Source of the DNA: Nitrospirota bacterium
Lineage (GTDB): Bacteria > Nitrospirota > Thermodesulfovibrionia > Thermodesulfovibrionales > JdFR-88
Assembly (NCBI GenBank): GCA_021840255.1
Contig: JAKBYX010000003.1
Location: 1-64,000, forward strand
DNA length: 64,000 nucleotides
Direction: 5' to 3'
Shown here in pieces: positions 42,145-49,296 of this stretch. The position numbers and the translations under genes are program-made. Below the pieces are notes generated by a model that had not been told where the DNA came from, did no database searches, and saw only the letters and a program-made list of their open reading frames with translations. Position 1 is the first letter of the stretch; the number at the start of each line of letters is the position of its first letter.

Positions 42145-42570
42145 ATGAAAAGAATTATCGTGTTTACGCTGTTAGCATTTGTGCTGGCCCTGTTCTTTGG
42201 TGTGGCGGCGGCTATGGCGCAGGACGACTCGGGCGGGATGGACAACACGCCAGGCGGCGGCACATCCAACACCCCCGGTGGCGGATATGAACATCAGAGC
42301 AGCCTGGCTGGCGGCGCGCTTTACGCGCAGGGCGGTGTTAACCAAAGGGGAGAGCAGGGGCCTGGCATGAGCAACGCCACCGGGTTGCCCACCCTTTCGG
42401 GAGATTACTCCTCTACCTTCGAATCGGGCTCCATGGAAAGCGCCCAGCAGGTTTGTGATGAGGTTGCGCGCGCCAACAACAAGGCAAACTGCGCGGCGGC
42501 ATCTGTCACCACCCAGGGCACTGCCCCCGGGGTCCCGCCCAGACATATGTATTATTGCATCTGTAAATAA
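42145..42570 (+). CDS. Small secreted protein with four conserved Cys, paralog 1 (141 aa)
   Basis: Family not recognised. Signal peptide (IVFTLLAFVLALFFGVAAAMA, cleavage before QDD). The mature part starts with a Gly/Asn/Pro-rich stretch (GGMDNTPGGGTSNTPGGGY), then LSGDYSSTFESGS and a C-terminal AQQVCDEVARANNKANC...YYCICK. The four cysteines at the C-terminus (one each in QVC and ANC, two in CIC) are kept in the paralog, suggesting disulfides. GGAGAG lies about ten bases before the ATG. A near-copy follows 78 nt later. Confidence 0.75.
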   Translation: MKRIIVFTLLAFVLALFFGVAAAMAQDDSGGMDNTPGGGTSNTPGGGYEHQSSLAGGALYAQGGVNQRGEQGPGMSNATGLPTLSGDYSSTFESGSMESAQQVCDEVARANNKANCAAASVTTQGTAPGVPPRHMYYCICK

Positions 42571-42648
42571 AAAATAGATGCGAGGGCATCAGTTTTCCCT
42601 GCGGTATTTTTTGCCGCGGAAACCAAAACAAAGGAGAGAAGAAAAACC

Positions 42649-43062
42649 ATGAAAAGAATTACCCTGATTACGCTATTTGTGTTCGTGCTGGCCCTGTTCT
42701 TTGGTGTGGCAGCGGCTATGGCGCAGGACGACTCGGGCGGGATGGACAACACGCCGGGCGGCGGCACATCCAACACCCCTGGCGGCGGATATATGCATCA
42801 GAGCAGCCTGGCCGGAGGCACGCTTTACGCGCAGGACGGTATGAACCAGACGGGACAGCAGGGCCCTGGCATGAGCAACGCCACCGGGCTGCCCACGCTT
42901 TCGGGAACCCATACCTCGACTTTCCAGTCTGAATCCAAGGACACCGCCCAGCAGGTTTGCGATGAGGTTGCCCGCGCAAATAGCAAGGCAAGTTGTGACG
43001 CCCACGCCACCATGACCCCGGGAACCGCGGCAGGAAGCACATATTACTGCATATGCCAGTAG
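42649..43062 (+). CDS. Small secreted protein with four conserved Cys, paralog 2 (137 aa)
   Basis: Tandem duplicate of the preceding gene: the ribosome-binding region, start and signal peptide are almost identical in DNA, and GGMDNTPGGGTSNTPGGGY is unchanged. Differences gather in the middle and in the stretch before the last cysteines (TPGTAAGSTYYCICQ). All four Cys are conserved. Function unknown; predicted periplasmic or surface-located. Confidence 0.75.
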   Translation: MKRITLITLFVFVLALFFGVAAAMAQDDSGGMDNTPGGGTSNTPGGGYMHQSSLAGGTLYAQDGMNQTGQQGPGMSNATGLPTLSGTHTSTFQSESKDTAQQVCDEVARANSKASCDAHATMTPGTAAGSTYYCICQ

Positions 43063-43283
43063 CTGAGGGCACTGGAAAGCGGGGTCAGGCAGTGCAGCCA
43101 AGCCCGCTTCGGTAAAAAAGTAAAAACATACAAAACAAAATTTCCTTGAACGAGGAGGGCGCGGCACGGAAGGCATTTTCTTTAACCTGGGCAGAAATTC
43201 TCATCAGCCCGGGCAAAACAGGAAAGCCCTGCCGTACCGCGCCTCCCAAATAAAAAGATGTGAAGACGTATTGGAGGGTCCCC

Positions 43284-43421
43284 ATGAAAGTGGATCTCAG
43301 GAAGAAAGTCGGAAAGCTTAGTGACTTGACCGAGGACGAAAAGAACCTGCTTGCCGCGGCCCTGCTTTTCCCTTCACTGATCGCGACCCTGCTTTTTCTT
43401 CTTTCGCCCCTGTTCGCCTGA
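43284..43421 (+). CDS. Small membrane protein, 45 aa
   Basis: ATG at 43284 follows GGAGGG at good spacing. The sequence has a charged N-terminus (MKVDLRKKVGKLSDLTEDEK) and one membrane segment (LLAAALLFPSLIATLLFLLS) ending FA. It follows the twin secreted proteins by 221 nt on the same strand. Function unknown; too short for most gene finders. Confidence 0.6.
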   Translation: MKVDLRKKVGKLSDLTEDEKNLLAAALLFPSLIATLLFLLSPLFA

Positions 43422-43632
43422 ACGCCAACAAAGCCGGAAAATAAAATTTCTTCAATCCGGATATTTTTTCCGGGAAAGACAGGGGCGCGCCCGAAAGGAT
43501 TTTGCCCCGTTGCCCCCCGTCCGTACCATCGTTCATCAAAAAGGTCTGTCTTCCATTATGCTTTGGCGACCGGGTGCGAAGTTATCTGTTATAATTCTGC
43601 AGGTGTGCGTCCTGAAGAGATGAAAAATAAAC

Positions 43633-45627
43633 GTGACTAATAAAAATGAACGCATCATATTGAGTGTTTTTTTTGCGTTCACTGCAGCAATAGCCTTGTT
43701 CCTTTTTATTAAGGCTGAGCTTAGCCCGGACATTCCTTTCTTGCCCGGCAATCCGAATGCGGAATGGGTCCGGTATCCGCAGCCGCCCGGCGCCATGATC
43801 AAACCCAATTATCTGAATTCCGTATTTTCAAAAGAATTTGGGTTTACCCCCTCAGGCTCAAGAGTCCTGCTTGAGATACGGGCATTCAAACACTGGCGGC
43901 TCTTTATCAACGGAGAGGAAATACTGGCAAATGGTGATAGCGCAAACTGGAAAAAAATTAAAACTATTGACATTACCCATTATCTAAAGGCCGGACATAA
44001 TAATGATATTGCCGTTATGGTGAGCAATAGCTTTGGACCTCCTCTGCTATGGCTTTATGTCCACGGTATTTTGCCGGAAATAAAAACTGACGGAACATGG
44101 ATATCCGCATCCGGGAGCAGTCCGTATCTTCCGGCATCACTTGCCGATGACACCCGGATGTACAGTGCTTCTTTTCAAGCGGATACCCCCTGGGAATCCG
44201 TCTTAAAAAAATACCCCGAGCTAATTCTTTTTTTTATCCTATCCATATCCATATTTTTCATGGGGTCTCTCCTGAAGGAAAAGCACGAATGGGTTAATTC
44301 CTTATTTTCCCCCAGATCCGTTTTAGCGCTTGCGATTCTGTTTTTGGGCGCCATGTTTTTCAATAATCTGTTTAAGACCTCCCCCTTTGACGGATTTGAT
44401 CCGAAAGCCCACATAAATTACGTGGACTATATCCTGCAATTCCATTCTTTGCCGCTGGCGACCGACGGATGGGAAGCTTATCAGCCTCCGCTTTTTTATT
44501 CAATCGTGGCACTTTTTTTCAAGGCAATTAATCATCTGCTCTTAAATAAAAGCAAGGCATTTCTTCTTTCATTTAAACTTGTGACATTTTCTTGTGCGAT
44601 TGGCCAGGTTTATCTGGCCTACGTTGCCGCTAAAATACTTTTCCCCGGGGATAATTCCAAGCAGGTGCTGGCAACGGCGGTGGCCTCGGTGCTGCCAGTT
44701 AATATATACATCGCGCATTACATCAGCAATGAATCGTTATCGGCCTTTCTAATCAGCGCGAGCATTGTTTATACCCTCCGCCTTGTGACGCAGAAAGAAA
44801 ACCGACAGATTTCATCCTTCTGGTTTCTGGGTGTTCTTCTTGGCTTGTCCCTTTTAACCAAGATCACGATATTATGTTTCTTGCCCGTGCTTCTTTTTGT
44901 GATTTTATACGATGCCCTTAAAAAGCGGTCCGGTTTGGCGGAAACGGGCAAAATTTTTGCGGAGATCTTTCTGCCCGCAATTTTTATTTCGGGATGGTTT
45001 TATATAAGGAACTGGATGCATTTTGGCAAATTAATTGTTACAAATATGAGCCGTTCACTTGGTTTCTTATGGTGGCAGGACCCGGGATATCACACTTACA
45101 GGTATTTCACCAGATTTGGCATGGTATTTGTGAGGCCGTACTATGCAAGCTTTCATTCCTTTTTTGATGGAATTTATTCCACATTATGGGGTGACGGTTT
45201 TTATGGCGGAGCTCTCTTCTATAGAGCGGCGCCCCCATTCAGACCTCCGGCTCCATGGAACTATGAATATATGAATATTTTATTCATTCTTGCGTTGCCC
45301 GCCTCTGCCGCCATCCTGATCGGTCTGGGGCGATTGCTTTACGGGGCCGTAAAAGAGCTGAATAAGGGCTCCCTTCTGCTTGTAGGCTCTTTTTTATACA
45401 TGGGGTTTTCCATGATATACTTGTCTCTGAAATTGCCTTTTTATTCAATTGTTAAGGCTCACTATGGGTTGGGTCTTATGATCCCGATATCAATAGCCTG
45501 CGCGCTGGGGATTGACTTTTTGGATGAACAATTTAAAAAGGGCAAACTGGTAATAGCGAGGGCGTTTTTATTTGGCTGGTTCGGAGCGCTTATGATTACG
45601 GTTTTTTTCACGTTTACGATCCGCTAA
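43633..45627 (+). CDS. GT39/ArnT-like membrane glycosyltransferase with N-terminal jelly-roll-like domain
   Basis: 664 aa from GTG. After one membrane segment there is a ~150-residue extracytoplasmic region (VLLEIRAFKHWRLFINGEEI, HNNDIAVMVSNSFGPPLLW) resembling the sugar-binding jelly roll of glycoside hydrolases. Then come about ten membrane segments with GT39-like features: an acidic pair in the first loop (GFDPKAHINYVDYIL) and FYSIVALFFKAINH, SLLTKITILCFLPVLLF. It probably transfers a sugar from a lipid carrier at the periplasmic face. Base composition is more A/T-rich than neighbours, suggesting transfer. Acceptor unknown. Confidence 0.65.
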   Translation: MTNKNERIILSVFFAFTAAIALFLFIKAELSPDIPFLPGNPNAEWVRYPQPPGAMIKPNYLNSVFSKEFGFTPSGSRVLLEIRAFKHWRLFINGEEILANGDSANWKKIKTIDITHYLKAGHNNDIAVMVSNSFGPPLLWLYVHGILPEIKTDGTWISASGSSPYLPASLADDTRMYSASFQADTPWESVLKKYPELILFFILSISIFFMGSLLKEKHEWVNSLFSPRSVLALAILFLGAMFFNNLFKTSPFDGFDPKAHINYVDYILQFHSLPLATDGWEAYQPPLFYSIVALFFKAINHLLLNKSKAFLLSFKLVTFSCAIGQVYLAYVAAKILFPGDNSKQVLATAVASVLPVNIYIAHYISNESLSAFLISASIVYTLRLVTQKENRQISSFWFLGVLLGLSLLTKITILCFLPVLLFVILYDALKKRSGLAETGKIFAEIFLPAIFISGWFYIRNWMHFGKLIVTNMSRSLGFLWWQDPGYHTYRYFTRFGMVFVRPYYASFHSFFDGIYSTLWGDGFYGGALFYRAAPPFRPPAPWNYEYMNILFILALPASAAILIGLGRLLYGAVKELNKGSLLLVGSFLYMGFSMIYLSLKLPFYSIVKAHYGLGLMIPISIACALGIDFLDEQFKKGKLVIARAFLFGWFGALMITVFFTFTIR

Positions 45628-45730
45628 TCTGTCAGCTGATGAATACCGTCCTCCCTTAATGTTTTGCTTAACAGAATTTGTGCTTGCAGTCACTGACATT
45701 CTCAATTGCCAAGTAAGATAATTATTCCGG

Positions 45731-45761
45731 TTTGCAATTTTTTTTAAAAAAAAATTGCAAA
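45731..45761. repeat. Perfect inverted repeat upstream of the riboswitch
   Basis: TTTGCAATTTTTTTT pairs with AAAAAAAATTGCAAA with one extra A between: a 15-bp stem with almost no loop, 104 nt after the glycosyltransferase stop. It could be a terminator for that gene, since the U-rich arm lies within the stem, or a binding site. Confidence 0.6.
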
Positions 45762-45849
45762 GCCATCGAAAAGGCAAACCCCGGGTAACCGGGCGGCGCA
45801 AAGCTACCTGTCCCTTGCGGGATAGAGGGGCCGTCGAAGTGGCTGAATG
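45758..45849 (+). ncRNA. GEMM-like cyclic-dinucleotide riboswitch (probable c-di-GMP-I class)
   Basis: The core AAAAGGCAAACC is followed by a stem CCCGG with tetraloop GTAA and CCGGG, then GGCGCAAAGCTACC, a second stem TCCC-TTGC-GGGA, and GGGGCCGTCGAAGTGGC closing the base stem (GCCAT with GTGGC). GGCAAACC and CGCAAAGC are the hallmarks of the GEMM class. The base equivalent to G20 is G, which favours c-di-GMP over cyclic AMP-GMP. The 3' strand differs from the usual GGUUGCC, so the ligand is not certain. A terminator 12 nt downstream forms the likely expression platform. Confidence 0.62.
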
Positions 45850-45860
45850 TTTTATTTTTG

Positions 45861-45892
45861 AAAGCCCGCCTTTTCGAAGGCGGGCTTTTTTT
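45861..45892 (+). terminator. Intrinsic terminator of the riboswitch
   Basis: AAAGCCCGCCTT and AAGGCGGGCTTT form a perfect 12-bp stem with a TTCG tetraloop, followed by four more T (45889-45892). Placed between the riboswitch and the gene at 45993, it would stop transcription depending on ligand. Confidence 0.85.
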
Positions 45893-45992
45893 ATTGGGGC
45901 GGAATTATAAGAAAGAAAGGCCCCATTCAAGCCCGCCGGAATTCGCTTTTTTTTATGAGAAACAAAAAACACATAAATGGAGGTGTCGGATC

Positions 45993-46181
45993 ATGAGTAG
46001 TGCGTATGCGAAGGTAGGGCTTTCCGGGCATATTATGCTCGACAGAAAAACTCCTGCTGCTGATATTCGCGATATATGCAAGGATTTGGCAAAGGGAGAT
46101 AAAACTTTATACCATCGGCTCGTGGGCTTATGCCGGGTTTCCCGGAAACTGGGCTGTAAGGAGATCTACTTTACAGCATGA
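45993..46181 (+). CDS. Riboswitch-controlled small protein, 62 aa
   Basis: I do not recognise the family. ATG at 45993 has GGAGGT eight bases upstream. The protein is soluble, basic in the C-terminal half (LYHRLVGLCRVSRKLGCKEIYF), with two Cys. It is the first gene after the cyclic-dinucleotide riboswitch, so its expression is probably tied to that signal; its small size suggests a regulator or effector protein. Confidence 0.6.
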   Translation: MSSAYAKVGLSGHIMLDRKTPAADIRDICKDLAKGDKTLYHRLVGLCRVSRKLGCKEIYFTA

Positions 46182-46295
46182 ACGCCGGAGACCGGATCTT
46201 TGAATAACAGCTTTCCCGGCCCGCCGGCATGCGATAGAATAAGGCTGAAGAGGAATTTCAAAAACGTGCGGCAGATGCTGGAGAAGGAGCAAACT

Positions 46296-46604
46296 ATGTA
46301 TGCGGCAATTCGAAGGTTCGAGGGTATAAGCGATCCTGGAGAAATAGGGCGCAAGGTGAATGAAAGTTTCCTGCCTCTCATCTCCCGGATACCGGGGTTT
46401 GTGGCGTACTATTGGGTTGATGCGGGTGGTGGTGTGGTGATCTCCACCAGCATTTTCCAGGACAAAGCCGGGGCCGAGGAGTCTAACAGAATTGGTTTTG
46501 AATGGCTCGAGAAAAATAATTTGGCCCATCTGTTTCCAAAGCCTCAGATTGCTGTGGGCGAAGTTCTCGTGCACAAGGCTGAAGAGGTCGCAGCGCATGC
46601 CTAA
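46296..46604 (+). CDS. Dimeric alpha-beta-barrel (ABM-like) protein, 102 aa
   Basis: Start ATG at 46296 is preceded by AAGGAG; the frame also opens earlier. The sequence (MYAAIRRFEGISDPGEIGRK, LPLISRIPGFVAYYWVDAGG, VVISTSIFQDKAGAEESNR) fits the ferredoxin-like fold of antibiotic-biosynthesis-monooxygenase-type proteins, often degradative or stress enzymes of small quinones. The catalytic residues of that group are not certain. It could share the riboswitch-controlled transcript with the small gene 115 nt upstream. Confidence 0.65.
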   Translation: MYAAIRRFEGISDPGEIGRKVNESFLPLISRIPGFVAYYWVDAGGGVVISTSIFQDKAGAEESNRIGFEWLEKNNLAHLFPKPQIAVGEVLVHKAEEVAAHA

Positions 46605-46934
46605 ATAACAGGCAGCGCGCAAGTAATTCCAATTTGGCCGGCAGGTTGGAATTTGAAAGTGCAGGGCACAAATGCCGGGCCAATTGGCCGGCGCCTTAAG
46701 GACGGCATTAAAATATTCTAAACCAGCATTACCGCACGGACCTGGTTCTGAAAGAAATACCGCCCTTTGCACAAATCCGCAGATCTCTAGTTTTATCCTC
46801 ATTCAATAAATAATGGCGGAAGGAATAAAACTGGATTGAATACGCTTCGCGGTCGTTCATCGCGGAGTATTTTTTGCCTACCACAGCCTATCCCTTTAAA
46901 AATCCCTTTTTTCAATATGTTAAAATCAGGGGCC

Positions 46935-49112
46935 ATGACGCGTGCCTGCGGGGATATTGAATCGGCGATGCTTAAAATATTGAGGACGGATTTCGGTTTT
47001 CAGTCGTTCCGTCCCAATCAGGAAGGCATCATCAAAAGTCTCCTTGGCGGGCGCGACGTCTTCAGTGTGATGCCGACGGGCGCAGGGAAATCGCTCTGTT
47101 ACCAGCTTCCGGCGGTTATGATGGAGGGTACGGCTGTCATTATAAGCCCGCTCATCTCCCTGATGAAAGACCAGGTCGACGCCGCGCTTGAAAACGGCAT
47201 ACCATCCGCCTTCATGAACAGCACAATGGACAGCCGGGAAATATCGGATGTATACCGGCAACTCAAAGCGGGAGAAATAAAGCTGCTTTATCTCGCGCCC
47301 GAGCGTTTTGCCATGCCTCATTTCCTTGAGAGCCTTAAGACTTTTCAAGTCTCGCTTTTTGCGATAGACGAGGCGCACTGCATATCCGAATGGGGCCACG
47401 ATTTCCGTCCCGATTATCTCAGGCTCTCCGTAATACCAAAGGCCTTTCCTTATTTACCCGTTGCGGCTTTCACCGCCACGGCGACCCTCCGGGTGCAGGA
47501 GGAAATAATCCGGAAAATAGGTCTCCGGAATGCTTATACCGTGCGCGCCTCCTTTAACCGCGAAAATCTTTTTTACGAGGTAAAACAAAAAAGAAATCTG
47601 GAATTGCAAATGCTGGAATTCCTCATGGAACACAAGGGCGAGCCTGGCATTATCTACCGGACGACAAGGGATTCGGTGGCAGAGACGGCCTCTTTTCTGG
47701 TCTCGAAAGGGATCAAAGCGCTGCCTTATCACGCCGGGATCGGCCCTGGGGAGAGGACAAGAAACCAAGAGGCCTTCAACAGGGACGAAGTTCAAGTGGT
47801 CGTGGCCACCATAGCCTTCGGAATGGGTATAGACAAATCTAACGTCCGCTTTGTCATTCATGGAGACCTGCCGAAGAATGTAGAGGGATATTACCAGGAG
47901 ACCGGACGCGCGGGGCGTGACGGCGAACCCGCCCGCTGCCTCCTATTTTTCAGCAGGGGCGACATCCCTAAAATCCGCTATTTCATCGACCGGATCGAAA
48001 CCACCGATGAGCACTCCGCTGCGCTGGAGAAGCTGAACCAGATGGCTGGGTATGCGTCTCATAACATATGCAGGAGGAAACAGCTGCTCGGTTTTTTTGG
48101 CGAGAATTACCCTGGTGACAATTGCCACGCCTGCGATATCTGTTCGGGTTCGGCCGAACAGTACGACATGACGGTAGACGCCCAGATAATCATGTCAGCA
48201 GTTTCCAGGACAGGGCAGCGCTTCGGCATAGGACATATCATCGATGTGGTTACAGGCGCCGATACAAAGAATATCAGGGAACGCGGGCATAATGAGATAA
48301 AAACCTACGGTGCCGGAAAACAGAAAAACAAGAGGCATTGGCAGGACATAATTTATGAATTGCTCGCACAGGACCTCGTGGAACAGGAGGGCACTCCGTA
48401 CCCGGTGCTCAAACTTACCCGCAAAGGCCTTGACGTGCTCTACGGCAGGCAGCGGGCTTTCGGCTTAAAAAAGGAAGAGAGTGTTTTGTCGCGGCCGGCC
48501 GGAACAGAAGAATACGATCAAACCCTGTTTGAACGGCTCCGGGCACTGAGAAAAAGAATGGCCATAGAGCAGGATATTCCTCCTTACGTCATATTCTCCG
48601 ACAGGACACTGCACGAGATGTGCAGGCATTTCCCCGGCACAAAGGATGAAATGAGAAGTATCAACGGCGTAGGAGACACTAAACTGGAGCGATACGGAGA
48701 GGAATTCACGGGGGAAATAAAAAACTATATTCATGAAAACCCCGGCATTAACATCGAGAGAAAAACAGCGGACGTTTCCCGGCGCTCTCCCTCCAGCGAT
48801 AAAAAAGGCCAAAGCGCAAGGAACTCTTACGAGCTTTTTCAAAAAGGGTTGTCCATCGACGACATCTCTAAACAACGCGGCCTTGAGGCGGCCACCGTGG
48901 CTTCACATCTGGCACAGGCTATCCGGGAAGGCCATGACTTCGATATCGGCCGGATTATGGATCCGGCAAGACGGAAGGAAATTGAAGCGGTATTTTTGCG
49001 CCTCGGAGAATGGAAACTGAAACCAGTTGTAGAGCATTTCGGCGGGGCGGCCGGTTACGCTGAGGTGGGTCTGGTAAGGGCGTGGCTCCAGCGCAAGAAA
49101 AATAAGGAGTAG
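46935..49112 (+). CDS. recQ: ATP-dependent DNA helicase RecQ
   Basis: 725 aa from ATG 46935 (a frame to 46836 is open but begins with TTG and no family match). Helicase core: FRPNQEGIIKSLLGGRDVFS, Walker A MPTGAGKSLCYQLPA, DEAHCISEWGHDFRPDYLRL, FTATAT, YYQETGRAGRDGEPARC. The zinc-binding/RQC part includes CRRKQLLGFFGENY...CHACDIC. HRDC follows near residue 550 (LRALRKRMAIEQDIPPYVIF) and a C-terminal helix-turn-helix-like extension. RecQ unwinds DNA in repair and replication restart. Stands alone. Confidence 0.92.
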   Translation: MTRACGDIESAMLKILRTDFGFQSFRPNQEGIIKSLLGGRDVFSVMPTGAGKSLCYQLPAVMMEGTAVIISPLISLMKDQVDAALENGIPSAFMNSTMDSREISDVYRQLKAGEIKLLYLAPERFAMPHFLESLKTFQVSLFAIDEAHCISEWGHDFRPDYLRLSVIPKAFPYLPVAAFTATATLRVQEEIIRKIGLRNAYTVRASFNRENLFYEVKQKRNLELQMLEFLMEHKGEPGIIYRTTRDSVAETASFLVSKGIKALPYHAGIGPGERTRNQEAFNRDEVQVVVATIAFGMGIDKSNVRFVIHGDLPKNVEGYYQETGRAGRDGEPARCLLFFSRGDIPKIRYFIDRIETTDEHSAALEKLNQMAGYASHNICRRKQLLGFFGENYPGDNCHACDICSGSAEQYDMTVDAQIIMSAVSRTGQRFGIGHIIDVVTGADTKNIRERGHNEIKTYGAGKQKNKRHWQDIIYELLAQDLVEQEGTPYPVLKLTRKGLDVLYGRQRAFGLKKEESVLSRPAGTEEYDQTLFERLRALRKRMAIEQDIPPYVIFSDRTLHEMCRHFPGTKDEMRSINGVGDTKLERYGEEFTGEIKNYIHENPGINIERKTADVSRRSPSSDKKGQSARNSYELFQKGLSIDDISKQRGLEAATVASHLAQAIREGHDFDIGRIMDPARRKEIEAVFLRLGEWKLKPVVEHFGGAAGYAEVGLVRAWLQRKKNKE

Positions 49113-49296
49113 AAAATTTTCAGCATCGCTGCGGCATCGGCAGACCGAAACCAAATATTTTACCGTTGTCCGATCCGGCGTGCACACGGTCCCTTGTACA
49201 AATTATAAAAGGGCAACATAAGAGCCGCCCTTTTATTCAATACAACACAGCCTTCCGCTAAGCTGCTTGGCACTATGGCTAAGGAAGCCGTCAGGC

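Noticed and set aside
42145-43062. Twin genes as a diversity-generating cassette
   Set aside because: No reverse transcriptase or template repeat is near; the differences are spread and not adenine-specific.
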